Source of the DNA: Sphingomonas abietis
GTDB lineage: Bacteria > Pseudomonadota > Alphaproteobacteria > Sphingomonadales > Sphingomonadaceae
Assembly (NCBI RefSeq): GCF_027625475.1
Contig: NZ_CP115174.1
Location: 1,240,001 to 1,304,000, forward strand
Reading direction: 5' to 3'
Length of the DNA stretch: 64,000 nucleotides
Shown here piece after piece: positions 16,624 through 25,202 of the stretch. Both the position numbers and the translations under genes were made by a program. Position 1 is the stretch's first letter. Each line of letters starts with the position of its first letter. The notes beneath the pieces are model-generated. The model was not told where the DNA came from. It worked only from the letters and a program-made list of their open reading frames with translations, and made no database searches.

Positions 16624-18543
16624 ATGTGCATGGTCCTCGATACGACCGGCCGGATGCCGGCTCTGTCCGGCCGCGACGGGCCGGGGGCGGGTGACGCGGC
16701 AGGCGTGTCGCCCGGGCTGATCGGCACCTTCGTGGCGACCCGCGACATGACGGACCTTGCCGATGGCACGCAGATGGTGCGGACGACGGGGCACCGCGAG
16801 GCGGGCGTGGGGGGCGGCCTCTATCTCAGGGACGATACCATCGGCGCGGACTTCGCGGCCGCCCATCCCTTGTGGACGTTTCGTGCGCGCTGGGCGGACG
16901 GCTCGGTGCATGGCTATCGGCTGGTGCCGAACGAGGATGGAGCGGTGCTCTTCGATGCGTTCGGGGCCTATGGCGATGCGACCTTCGATCCGAAGACGGG
17001 CGTCGCAACGGGGTCGGACGATATGCCGGCGTGGCTGGCGATGGACGACTTCCTGCAGACGTGCAGCACGCGCTCGACGAATGGCTATTACCGATCGCTG
17101 TTACCGGTTCGCTTCGGGCGGCGATGCTATCGCTTCGCCAGCCCGATGGCGCTGAAGCACGGAAGCTATGCGCTCCTCGGCAGCGCGGCATCCGGTGCGC
17201 AGAATGGTGGCTATGGCACCGTGTTCGTCTGCACCGGCCTGCGCGGCATCACGCTCGAAAATTACAATACGCACGGCGGCGCAGCGGATTCGGACAAGGC
17301 CGCTACCGGAGCGATGGGGTCGGTGCTTTCCGATATCACCCTCTTCGGCGCTAATAACGACACCGGGCTGAACCGCCACGGCGTCTGGGATCGATCGGGC
17401 AGCAGCCGGATCACCAACCTCAAGGCGATGTATTTTGCCGATGACGGCATTCGCGTCGGCATCGGCGATGGCGGCGGCGCCGCGAAGCTCGGCCTGAGCG
17501 ACAATGGCCGTTACGAGGACATCGTCTGCTCCTTCAACGGCGGCAATGGCATCAAGTGCGTCGGCGGGGACAGCAATGCCAACATCTTCATCAACATCGT
17601 CTGCAACAGCAATGGCCTGTTCGGGGTGTGGGAAAGCTCGTTCCTCGGCAATAGCTGGATCGGCGGGCAGGAAGACGGCAATGGCAGCGCGGTCGCCGGG
17701 CGCCCGTGGGATCGCCATGGCACCTCGTCTTTCTGCGCCTATGCGGGCCGCCATTATGGCGTGGTCGCCGGCCGCGATGCCGCGGCGTCGATGACGTGCC
17801 CCGGCACCGACGAGACGGTCTGGTATCCGTTCGGCGAAGGCGCCCCCAACGCGGCGGTGCCGGCCTGGATGGCCGGCATGGTCTGGAAGAGCGGCGGCTC
17901 GTCGCTGTACGACAACCCCAATGCGCCCGTCGCGGTGGTGGGGAAATATAAGGAGGGCGGGCTCGGCCTGATCCAGAATCCGGGCGGTCGGGCGATTTTC
18001 CTCAACGGCATCGCGGCGCAGTCCGTGCTGGGCGGCAAGGGCGCGGTCTATGCGGCGGACGGCATCACATTATTTCCAGGGGGGGCCGGCACGATCACCC
18101 GGGCGGACCCGGCCCATGGCGAGACCGAAACCCGGCAGGGCGGAGGCGGTGCCGCCGACGGCGCCGTCTCGCTGGCGATGAACAGCATCGTCGCGCCGGC
18201 CGGTTTCGCCTGGTCGTTCAACTTCGCCCGCAAGGCCTATAGCCTGCGCTATGGTGGCAGCGATCCCGAGATGATCCTGTGCGCCGGCCCATCATCGACC
18301 ATGACCTACGGACGGCCGCATCCGGTGCGCAACCCGGCCGTGCAGATTGCGAGCCTGTTCGTGGGCGTCGAGGACAAGGCGCGGCAGATCGATTTCGCCA
18401 TGGCGGCCCCGGCCGTGGGCGATCATGGCCGGGGCGACATCGTGTTCAACCTCGATGCGACGGCGGGGGGCTTCGCGGGCTGGATCTGCGTCGCCGCGGG
18501 GACGCCCGGCACCTGGAAGACCTTCGGCGCGATCGGCGACTGA
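16624..18543 (+). CDS. Tailspike-like right-handed beta-helix protein
   Basis: A 639-residue protein without a signal peptide. The centre (about 150-330) is built of short repeating strands with aligned Asn/Gly turns (ENYNTHGGAAD, SRITNLKAMYFADDGIRVGI, GRYEDIVCSFNGGNGIKCVG, NIFINIVCNSNGLFGVW), which is the pattern of a parallel beta-helix as in pectate lyases and phage tailspikes. The C-terminus, GDIVFNLDATAGGFAGWICV followed by AAGTPGTWKTFG, is the short end domain often found on phage tail or exopolysaccharide-processing proteins. It may bind or cleave a polysaccharide. No phage genes surround it. Confidence 0.7.
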   Translation: MCMVLDTTGRMPALSGRDGPGAGDAAGVSPGLIGTFVATRDMTDLADGTQMVRTTGHREAGVGGGLYLRDDTIGADFAAAHPLWTFRARWADGSVHGYRLVPNEDGAVLFDAFGAYGDATFDPKTGVATGSDDMPAWLAMDDFLQTCSTRSTNGYYRSLLPVRFGRRCYRFASPMALKHGSYALLGSAASGAQNGGYGTVFVCTGLRGITLENYNTHGGAADSDKAATGAMGSVLSDITLFGANNDTGLNRHGVWDRSGSSRITNLKAMYFADDGIRVGIGDGGGAAKLGLSDNGRYEDIVCSFNGGNGIKCVGGDSNANIFINIVCNSNGLFGVWESSFLGNSWIGGQEDGNGSAVAGRPWDRHGTSSFCAYAGRHYGVVAGRDAAASMTCPGTDETVWYPFGEGAPNAAVPAWMAGMVWKSGGSSLYDNPNAPVAVVGKYKEGGLGLIQNPGGRAIFLNGIAAQSVLGGKGAVYAADGITLFPGGAGTITRADPAHGETETRQGGGGAADGAVSLAMNSIVAPAGFAWSFNFARKAYSLRYGGSDPEMILCAGPSSTMTYGRPHPVRNPAVQIASLFVGVEDKARQIDFAMAAPAVGDHGRGDIVFNLDATAGGFAGWICVAAGTPGTWKTFGAIGD

Positions 18544-18558
18544 GGCGGTTCCCGCTGG

Positions 18559-19305
18559 TTACGCGCCGCGCAGCGTCCGGTCGAAATGGGCGACGGTCCA
18601 GCCGATCGCCTCGACCAGCAGCGCCGGATCGTAGCGCGGGCCTTCGTCGCGCAGGAAGGCGTGGGCGGCGTTCACCTCGGTCCATGCATAGCGCGCGCCG
18701 GTCTCCTCCAGCCGCGCACGGATCCGCTCGCGGCCGGCGAACGGCACATGCGGATCCTGGCGGCCCCAGACGAACAGCGTGTCCGCGGCCAGTTCGTCCA
18801 TGCGCGCGAGGCTGTCGTCGGACTGGCCGGCGCCGAGCGTGCCCGAATGGATATCGGTCGCGTAGAAGCAGACCGCCGCCGAGACCGAGGGATTGAGCGC
18901 GGCGCGATAGGCGAGGTGACCGCCGAGACACACGCCGAACGTGCCGAGCCGGCCGTTCGAGCCGGGATGCCCGGCCAGAAAATCGAGCGCCGCGCGGGCA
19001 TCGTCATCGAAAGCCGAGAGCGGCTTGCCGAATTTCAGCGCATTGCCACGCTCCGTACCGGCCGTGTCATAAGCCAGCGCGGTGCCCGCCGGCTCGTCTT
19101 CATGATAGACTTCGGGGATGCCGACGACGAAGCCATGGCCGGCGATCAGCGCCGCCAGCCGCCGGATCGGCGCCGTCACCTGATAGATTTCCGAGAATAA
19201 CAGCACCGCCGGGAAGCGCCCGGGGCCGGCCGGGCGGACGAGGTGGACCCGCATCATGCCGGTCGGCGTGGCGATGTCTTCATGCTCGTCCGTCAGGATG
19301 ATCAT
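18559..19305 (-). CDS. Dienelactone hydrolase family protein
   Basis: A 248-residue alpha/beta hydrolase. The catalytic triad fits dienelactone hydrolase: Cys126 in GVCLGGH, Asp184 in GRQDPHVP and His215 in AAHAFL. DLH opens enol-lactones such as carboxymethylene-butenolide in chloroaromatic and catechol degradation, but many relatives are general esterases. The ATG at 19305 is chosen because the reading frame upstream lacks family character. It is convergent with the beta-helix gene, with only 15 bp between the stops. Confidence 0.9.
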   Translation of the reverse strand: MIILTDEHEDIATPTGMMRVHLVRPAGPGRFPAVLLFSEIYQVTAPIRRLAALIAGHGFVVGIPEVYHEDEPAGTALAYDTAGTERGNALKFGKPLSAFDDDARAALDFLAGHPGSNGRLGTFGVCLGGHLAYRAALNPSVSAAVCFYATDIHSGTLGAGQSDDSLARMDELAADTLFVWGRQDPHVPFAGRERIRARLEETGARYAWTEVNAAHAFLRDEGPRYDPALLVEAIGWTVAHFDRTLRGA

Positions 19306-19566
19306 CGATGCACTCCCGTTGCAAGGCCATTGCGGGCTCTGCCTAGCGATCCCGCCGCCAGCCGTCGCGGAAAATCGGGCAGAAGCGCCCGCCGCCCATG
19401 ACCGGGCATCATGCCGGCGATCTGCCTTGCAAAGCGATGCAACGGATCGCCGCCGATCGCGTTCACCCATCAAAATCGGTGGAAAACCGTGCCCCGGAGC
19501 CTATCTGGTCAAGCCGCCGACGGAGAGGATGGCAGGTGTGTCGTATTTCCGTTGATGGAGTGTGTC

Positions 19567-20412
19567 ATGATTGCGTCCAACATTCCCCAGATCGCCCTGA
19601 ACGACGGGGGAAGCATTCCCGCGATCGGGTTCGGCACCTATCTGCTCAACGGCCGGGCCGGCGTGGAGGTGATGGTCCGCGCGCTCCATAATGGCTACCG
19701 CCTGCTCGATTTCGCGTTCAACTACGAGAATGAAGGCGCGGTCGGGCAAGCCGTCCGCAGCGCCGGGATCGCGCGGGAGGAGATCAGGATTGTCTCCAAG
19801 CTGCCCGGTCGCCATCAGGCCTTCGACAAGGCGATCGTGACGATCGAGGAATCGCTGCTGCGCGCGCAGCTCGATTATTACGACCTCTATCTGATCCATT
19901 GGCCGAACCCGCAGCAGGGCCATTATGTCGAGGCATGGACGGCGCTGATCGAGGCCCGTTCGCGCGGCCTGGTGCGCTCGATCGGGGTGTGCAACTTCCT
20001 GCCCGAGCATCTGGAGACGCTGGACCGCGAAACCGGCGTGCTGCCGAGCGTGAACCAGATCGAGCTGCATCCTTTCTTCCCGCAGGACGAGCAGCGCGCC
20101 TTCGATGCGAAGCAGGGCATCGTCACCCAGGCATGGAGCCCGCTGGGGCGCGCCAACGAGCTGCTCCACAATGCCGGGCTCAAGCAGATCGCGGATCGGC
20201 TGGGCAAATCGATCCCGCAGGTGATCCTGCGCTGGCAGATCGAGATCGGTGTCGTGCCGGTGCCCAAGGCGACCTCCGACGAACGGCAGATCGAGAATCT
20301 GTCGATCTTCGATTTCACGCTCTCCGACGAGGACAAGGCCGTCATCAGGTCGCTCGCGCGGGCCGACGGTCGGATCGCCGGGCAGGATCCTGCGACCTAC
20401 GAGGAATTCTAG
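19567..20412 (+). CDS. Aldo/keto reductase, 2,5-diketogluconate reductase-like
   Basis: A 281-residue NADPH-dependent reductase. Asp48, Tyr53, Lys78 and His111 form the catalytic set (RLLDFAFNYENE, VSKLPG, YLIHWPNP). The DFAFNYENE segment departs from the usual DTAxxYGNE: the Thr after the catalytic Asp is replaced by Phe. The C-terminal VVPVPKATSDERQIENLSIF is the NADP-binding loop. The ATG at 19567 follows GGAG; longer in-frame starts lie in a non-conserved stretch. It is divergent from the dienelactone hydrolase. Confidence 0.9.
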   Translation: MIASNIPQIALNDGGSIPAIGFGTYLLNGRAGVEVMVRALHNGYRLLDFAFNYENEGAVGQAVRSAGIAREEIRIVSKLPGRHQAFDKAIVTIEESLLRAQLDYYDLYLIHWPNPQQGHYVEAWTALIEARSRGLVRSIGVCNFLPEHLETLDRETGVLPSVNQIELHPFFPQDEQRAFDAKQGIVTQAWSPLGRANELLHNAGLKQIADRLGKSIPQVILRWQIEIGVVPVPKATSDERQIENLSIFDFTLSDEDKAVIRSLARADGRIAGQDPATYEEF

Positions 20413-20496
20413 GGCCGGATATCTCCTGCACGGGCATGGTCCGATCGCGGCCTTGACCGGATTTCAGCACACCGCTCTCGATGAAAGGAATTTGCG

Positions 20497-21024
20497 ATGC
20501 CCCACGCCCTGTTCGGATACCGCCCCCTCGCGGCGATCGTTCCCGCTCTTCTCGCGACGGGAACGTCCGTCGCCGCCGCGCCGTCACCCCATTATGTGAC
20601 GATCGTGCATCAGGCCGACGTCACCCGCCCGGCCGGCGCCGTCTGGGCCAGGATCGGCCATTATTGCGATCTGACGAAATGGATGGGCAAACCGTGCGAG
20701 ATCGTCGCCGGCAAGGATGGCGAGATCGGCGCGACGCGGCTCATCGATCACAAGATCGTCGAGATTCTGGTGGGCCGCACCGCGACATCCTATACCTATA
20801 CGCAGACCGACCATATCAGTGCGCCCTTGCACCTCTATCATGGCACGCTCGCCGTAGAGCCGATCGACGGCCGCTCGTCGCGGATCGTCTACACCTTATT
20901 CTACGACAATAACGGAATCAGCGATCCGACCGCCCGTGCCAAGGAGGTGCAGCAACGCTCCGCCCTGTTCGCGAAGGCGGTGAAGACGATGCAATCGATG
21001 GCGGAAGCCGCCCCGGCGTCCTGA
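20497..21024 (+). CDS. Exported SRPBCC (START/Bet v1-like) protein
   Basis: A 175-residue protein with an N-terminal signal-like helix (AAIVPALLATGTSVAAA). A helix-grip domain follows: HQADVTRPAGAVWARIGHYC, WMGKPCEIVAGKDGEIGATR, and a C-terminal amphipathic helix (ALFAKAVKTMQSMAE). SRPBCC domains bind hydrophobic ligands such as lipids or polyketides. Two cysteines (residues about 57 and 67) could form a disulfide if it is periplasmic. AAAGGA precedes the ATG. The next gene, a tautomerase, follows after 39 bp and may be co-transcribed. Confidence 0.8.
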   Translation: MPHALFGYRPLAAIVPALLATGTSVAAAPSPHYVTIVHQADVTRPAGAVWARIGHYCDLTKWMGKPCEIVAGKDGEIGATRLIDHKIVEILVGRTATSYTYTQTDHISAPLHLYHGTLAVEPIDGRSSRIVYTLFYDNNGISDPTARAKEVQQRSALFAKAVKTMQSMAEAAPAS

Positions 21025-21063
21025 TCGACAGCCGGGCCCCGTTCACGCTTCAGGAGATCATCC

Positions 21064-21249
21064 ATGCCGGAAATCGTCGTACATGCCGTATCGGGCCGCA
21101 GCGCCGCGCAGAAGAAGGCGTTGATGCAGGCCATCACCGAGGCCGTCGTGACCCATTTTTCGGTCGCTGCGGACCTCGTCGTCGTCCAGATCGTCGAATC
21201 CGGAGCCGACAGCAAATCGCGCGGCGGGGTGCCGTTCAGCGAGCGCTGA
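21064..21249 (+). CDS. 4-oxalocrotonate tautomerase family protein
   Basis: A 61-residue subunit that begins Met-Pro; after Met removal Pro1 is the general base that moves protons in 2-oxo acid enol/keto tautomerisation. The body (SGRSAAQKKALMQAITEAVV, then VVVQIVESGADSKSRGGVPF) is the 4-OT fold. The late arginine usually needed for carboxylate binding could be the one in SKSRGG. GGAG stands eight bases upstream. It may serve aromatic catabolism together with the dienelactone hydrolase at 18.6 kb; that link is inferred. Confidence 0.88.
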   Translation: MPEIVVHAVSGRSAAQKKALMQAITEAVVTHFSVAADLVVVQIVESGADSKSRGGVPFSER

Positions 21250-21428
21250 TCCCGGCATCGCGTCGAGGCGCCATCCATCGGCATGGCGCCAGTCGCAGCC
21301 CTCCCATGACGCGGGATGACAGAGTGAACGCCGATCAACATTGGTTGATACTGGCTTAACCTCGGCAACAAACGGGATCGTCCTATCCCGGTCATGGTTC
21401 GGCAACTTCTTGTAATTGGGAGGTTGCT

Positions 21429-22646
21429 ATGATTTCCGCGAAGAATCTCATGGGATCTATCACGCTGACCGCGATGGCGCTGTCGCTGGCGGCCTGCAAT
21501 ACCACCGGCAGCACCCGGCTGGCCGGCATCGGCGCGGGCGACGGCGGCAATAGTGGGGGCAGCGGCGGTAGCGGCGCTGGCGACGGCTCGGGCAGCGGTG
21601 GCGACAATGGCACGGGGACCGGCACAGGCACGGGCAGTGGCGGCACCGGGTCGGGCGGCACGGGGTCGGGTGGCACCGGATCGGGCGGCACGGGTTCTGG
21701 CGGGACGGGTACGGGCGGCACGCTGGCGAGCCTGCCGATCGGATCGGTCACGGGATCGGCTGGTGTCGCCGGAACCGGCATCCTCCCCAATGTCGGGCAG
21801 GCCGGGCAGGCGTCGCCACTGGCGCCGGTGCTTGTCGTCGCCGGCAATGCCGCGCTCGGGCTGGGATCGGCCCATGCCGCTGTCGCCCAGGCGGTGAACG
21901 GCGTCGCACCGGGGCTGGAGCCGGCCACCGACGCGGTGACGCAACTGCTCACCAACACCGGCACCGCCCTGAACGGCGCCGCCGATGGCAGCACGCCGCT
22001 GGTCGATGGCGTCACCAAGGCGGTGGCGCCGGTCGCGACGGTCGCGCTCGGCGGGACCACCCTGCTCGGCGATGCGTCGGGCAGTTCGCTGGTCGCGGTC
22101 AGCGCCGGATCGCCGGCCACCGGCAGCGGCTCCGTCGTGGATCTGCACCTGGCCCAGAACAGTGCGCTGCCGGCCGCCGGCAATCTGCTCGGCGCGCAGG
22201 TCGCCGACGCGACATTGGCCCATCCGACCGGCACGCCGGCGGTCGACGTGCAGGTGCTGTCCCCCAACTCGCCCGAAGCGCAGGCGCTCGGCGTCGGCGT
22301 GCTCAGCAACGGCGCGGTCGCATCCGTCACGGCGCCGGCGCTCAATGGCGTGACCGGCAAGCTGGCGCAGGCGGCGGGCAGCGTGCTGCCCAGTGGCGGC
22401 GCGGCACTTCCGGGCAATGGCCTGTTGGGTGTCCAGGCCGCCAATGCCACGCTGATCCCGGCGTCCGGCACGCCGGCGATTGCCGCCAATGTGCTGTCGT
22501 CCAGTGCGCCGACCGCAAGCGCGCTCGGTGTCGGCGTCCTGAGCGGGGGCCAGCTGGTCAGCGTGACGCTGCCCGGAGTGACCAGTGCGGGGGCGGCGCC
22601 CATCGCCAATCCGCTGGCTGCGGTCGGGACGATCCTGCACCATTGA
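21429..22646 (+). CDS. Gly/Ser/Thr-rich repeat lipoprotein, putative partner of the TpsB transporter
   Basis: A 405-residue protein. Its signal peptide ends in a lipobox (LSLAAC, lipidated Cys23). Residues 36-98 form a Gly/Ser/Thr linker with six GSGGT-type pentads. The rest is Ala/Val/Leu-rich, beta-like, with two related units of about 75 residues, each LLGxQxAxATL, GTPA, VLS, ALGVGVLSxG and SVTxP. It resembles low-complexity surface proteins sometimes labelled collagen-like, though there is no GXY period. A strong hairpin and 60 bp separate it from the TpsB-type gene, so it is probably the secreted or surface partner. It lacks the normal TpsA secretion domain. Confidence 0.7.
   Translation: MISAKNLMGSITLTAMALSLAACNTTGSTRLAGIGAGDGGNSGGSGGSGAGDGSGSGGDNGTGTGTGTGSGGTGSGGTGSGGTGSGGTGSGGTGTGGTLASLPIGSVTGSAGVAGTGILPNVGQAGQASPLAPVLVVAGNAALGLGSAHAAVAQAVNGVAPGLEPATDAVTQLLTNTGTALNGAADGSTPLVDGVTKAVAPVATVALGGTTLLGDASGSSLVAVSAGSPATGSGSVVDLHLAQNSALPAAGNLLGAQVADATLAHPTGTPAVDVQVLSPNSPEAQALGVGVLSNGAVASVTAPALNGVTGKLAQAAGSVLPSGGAALPGNGLLGVQAANATLIPASGTPAIAANVLSSSAPTASALGVGVLSGGQLVSVTLPGVTSAGAAPIANPLAAVGTILHH
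21633..21722 (+). repeat. In-frame 15-bp tandem repeat inside the lipoprotein gene
   Basis: Six consecutive 15-base units encode five GSGGT and one GTGGT pentad. Third-position differences show that the units are not all recent copies. Because the unit is a multiple of three, slippage would change linker length without breaking the frame. Confidence 0.85.
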
Positions 22647-22654
22647 TGCAATCG

Positions 22655-22680
22655 GGGCGGGCGCCGGCCGGCGCCCGCCC
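22655..22680 (+). terminator. Perfect 26-base palindrome between lipoprotein and TpsB genes
   Basis: GGGCGGGCGCCGG is followed directly by its reverse complement, giving a very stable hairpin nine bases after the lipoprotein stop. It is followed by GTCCTCCTCC rather than a T-run. It could be a partial terminator that lowers transporter expression relative to the lipoprotein, or an RNA-protecting stem. Confidence 0.5.
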
Positions 22681-22706
22681 GTCCTCCTCCGTTCAAGAGC
22701 GACCTT

Positions 22707-24347
22707 ATGCGATCATCTCGGCTTTTCGCCGGGGGGCTGGCCGCCTTATGGGTGGCCGCCGCCCATGGCCAGGCGGTTCCGGGCAGCCCCACCGGCCTGC
22801 TCATCGATCAGGGGCGGATGGCGGCCACGCGCCAGGCACCGTCGTCCGCGCCGGTCGCGCCGCCCGCCACGCCGGACCATGTCACCAGCGTCGCCCAGGG
22901 CGCCAGCAATGCCGGGCTGATCAAGGGCGTGCGGTTCGACGGGGTGGAGGCGCCGGCCGGCGTCGCGGCGGCAGCGCGCCCTTTCCTGGGCCGCCCGGCC
23001 TCCACAGAAACGCTCCAGGCGCTCGCGAACGCGCTGTCGGACGCCTATGGCCGCAGCGCGATCGCGCTCTACACGATCGGGATACCGGCGCAGAGTTTCG
23101 AGGGCGGCATTCTCCATGTCCGCATTGCCGAGGGCTATATCGAGCAGGCGATCGTGACCGGCGATATCGGCAAGAGCTCGGTCAAGCTGGTCCAGCAATA
23201 TGCCAAGGTGATGGCGGTCGAACGGCCGCTGCGGAAGAGCAGCCTGCAACGCTATCTCTCGCTGATCCGCGACATTCCCGGCCTGTCCGTCGAGGCCAAG
23301 CTGCTCCGCGGCGATCGCCCCGGCGGGGTCAGACTGGTGCTGATCCTCAAGCAGCGGACCCATGATTTCGCGCTGAGCTTCGACAACCAGACCCAGCAAC
23401 AGCTGTCCGACGGCGAGTTCCAGGCGCAGGGCAAGCTCTACGGGGCGCTGCGGCCGGGCGACGAGACCGACGTGACACTGGCGACCTCCACCAATTTCAA
23501 GGCGTTCCAATATGCCAACCTGACCCATTCGACACCGCTCGGCGCGGACGGCACCCGTGCCACCGTCTCGGTCGCCCATCTCGCCACCCGCACGCGGCAC
23601 AGCCACATCAAGGGCAATGCCGACATCGCCTCCTTCGGGATCAGCCATCCGCTGATCCGATCCTATCAGCGCAACCTGACGGTCAGCGCGTCCCTCGATG
23701 CCGTGAACAGCGACAATGCGGTGCTGGGTTCGCTGCTCGCGCGCGAACGGACGCGTGCCGCCCGCGCCGCCGCGATCTTCTCGGACAGCGGCGCGAAGCA
23801 TGTGCTGAGCGCGAGCCTGATCGTCAGCCGCGGTCTGGATGGGCTCGGCGCCGACACCGCCACGACGCTCGCCGATCCGCGCTTCATCAAGATCAACGGC
23901 ACGCTGTCGCTCAGCCGCTCCCTCGGCAAACATTTCGTCGCCCGGCTGAACGGTGCGGGCCAGTGGAGCGACGACGCCTTGCCGGCGGTCGAGCGCTTCC
24001 TCGTCGGCGGTGCCAATTATGGCCGGGCCTTTCCGGTGGCGACGCTGGCGGCGGATCGCGGCGCGGCCGGCAGCGCGGAGATTGCGTGGCGGCCGGCTCT
24101 GCCCAAGGCGTTCGCCAACAGCGAGCTCTATCTGTTCGGGGACAAGGCCGGCGTCCGCTATGTCGCGCGCGGGCCGATCCCGGCGGCGAGCTACGATCTC
24201 GCCTCGGCGGGCGGCGGCGTGCGCCTGGCCTTCCGCGACAAAGGGGAACTGGACCTGGAGGCGGCGCGCCGGATCGACAGCCCCTATCCGGGTTTCGACA
24301 AGGATTGGCAGCTGAACGTCGCGTGGCGGCTGGCGCTGGGCCATTGA
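22707..24347 (+). CDS. ShlB/FhaC/HecB-type (TpsB) outer-membrane transporter
   Basis: A 546-residue outer-membrane protein. The signal peptide (about 1-22) is followed by a Pro/Ala-rich stretch, a POTRA_2 domain (about 72-150: IKGVRFDGV, DAYGRSAIALYTIGIPAQSF, GGILHVRIAEGYIEQAIVTG), a second weaker POTRA, and a 16-strand-type barrel. The loop-6 motif region reads GGANYGRAF, with the conserved Arg. TpsB proteins secrete large TpsA exoproteins; here the only plausible partner is the repeat lipoprotein upstream. It is convergent with the regulator at 24372, with 24 bp between the stops. Confidence 0.88.
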   Translation: MRSSRLFAGGLAALWVAAAHGQAVPGSPTGLLIDQGRMAATRQAPSSAPVAPPATPDHVTSVAQGASNAGLIKGVRFDGVEAPAGVAAAARPFLGRPASTETLQALANALSDAYGRSAIALYTIGIPAQSFEGGILHVRIAEGYIEQAIVTGDIGKSSVKLVQQYAKVMAVERPLRKSSLQRYLSLIRDIPGLSVEAKLLRGDRPGGVRLVLILKQRTHDFALSFDNQTQQQLSDGEFQAQGKLYGALRPGDETDVTLATSTNFKAFQYANLTHSTPLGADGTRATVSVAHLATRTRHSHIKGNADIASFGISHPLIRSYQRNLTVSASLDAVNSDNAVLGSLLARERTRAARAAAIFSDSGAKHVLSASLIVSRGLDGLGADTATTLADPRFIKINGTLSLSRSLGKHFVARLNGAGQWSDDALPAVERFLVGGANYGRAFPVATLAADRGAAGSAEIAWRPALPKAFANSELYLFGDKAGVRYVARGPIPAASYDLASAGGGVRLAFRDKGELDLEAARRIDSPYPGFDKDWQLNVAWRLALGH

Positions 24348-24371
24348 CGCGAGAGGCGCCGGGGCGATCGG

Positions 24372-25202
24372 TCAGATCAGGCCGTTGCTGGCGAAGACAT
24401 AGCCTTCGCCGCGCGCCGATCGCAGCGGCAATTCCATGTGCGCGCAATCCCACACCTTGCGCCGCAACCGCGAGATCACCGTATCGAGCACGCGCGAGTG
24501 GGACGGATCGCCGTCGATGGCGGCGCGCAGCAGGCGGCGCGGTTGCACGACACCGGGCTGGCCGACGAGGATCCGCAGCATCCCGAACTCGCTGTGGGTG
24601 AGGCGGATCTCGCACTGATTGGGCGCGACCAGCGACCAGCGCTCTTCATCGAGGTGCCAGCGATGCTGCTCCTCGCCGGCGCGCGCCGGGCCGACGGGAC
24701 GCACCAAGGCGCCGCGCGCATGGTGGCGGATTTCGTTCCTGATGATCGCGGCCAACTCTCGCGGGTCGACATCGGCGCCCACGACGTGATCGGCCCCGTG
24801 AAGCCGCGCCATCAGCCGGGATTCGGAGGAGGCACGGGGCAGGATCAGGATGATCCGCGCATCGGTGCCGCCCCGGATATCGGAGAGCAGCAGATGCAGC
24901 GCCGCGCCGTCGATATGGGCATCGACGATCAGGACGACGCCCGACAATTTCGGCAGGCTGCGGCCGCCCGGTCGCCATTCCCGGCTGGCGGCGCGGCCGC
25001 CCGCCTTGATGACGGCGGAGCGCACCGCCAGTTCCGGTTGCGACCCTATTCCGACGACATCGACCAGGGGCAGGCCTTCGCTCAGCCGCTCATCCCGGTC
25101 GGCCCTTCCCTCCAGGCCTGAAACAGAGCTCACCAAACCCAAGGATGCGATCCATGATCGTTTCGACTCGGACTGGACAATAGCCCATCTGTTCCTAAAC
25201 AT
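24372..25202 (-). CDS. OmpR-type winged-helix regulator with an atypical receiver-like N-domain
   Basis: A 276-residue protein. The C-terminal 90 residues are a clear Trans_Reg_C domain (TLTHSEFGMLRILVG-type helix, then VLDTVISRLRRKVWDCAH and SARGEGYVFAS). The N-terminal part folds like a receiver (VVLIVDAHIDGAALHLLL with a possible phospho-Asp; ARIILILPRASSESRLMA; GADHVVGADVDPRELAAII). However, the usual N-terminal acidic pair and the late Lys are not evident, so phosphorylation is doubtful. No kinase is adjacent. It is convergent with the TpsB gene, which makes it a candidate regulator of that pair, though this is only positional. Confidence 0.8.
   Translation of the reverse strand: MFRNRWAIVQSESKRSWIASLGLVSSVSGLEGRADRDERLSEGLPLVDVVGIGSQPELAVRSAVIKAGGRAASREWRPGGRSLPKLSGVVLIVDAHIDGAALHLLLSDIRGGTDARIILILPRASSESRLMARLHGADHVVGADVDPRELAAIIRNEIRHHARGALVRPVGPARAGEEQHRWHLDEERWSLVAPNQCEIRLTHSEFGMLRILVGQPGVVQPRRLLRAAIDGDPSHSRVLDTVISRLRRKVWDCAHMELPLRSARGEGYVFASNGLI

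Noticed and set aside
16624..18543. Prophage tail module
   Set aside because: Only one tailspike-like gene is present; there is no capsid, portal, terminase, integrase or lysis gene within the window.
21633..21722. Phase-variation switch in the lipoprotein gene
   Set aside because: The 15-base unit keeps the frame, so copy-number changes alter length only and cannot switch the gene off.
21429..22646. Collagen-like protein
   Set aside because: The Gly-rich tract has a five-residue period without the Gly-X-Y triplet, so a triple helix is not supported.
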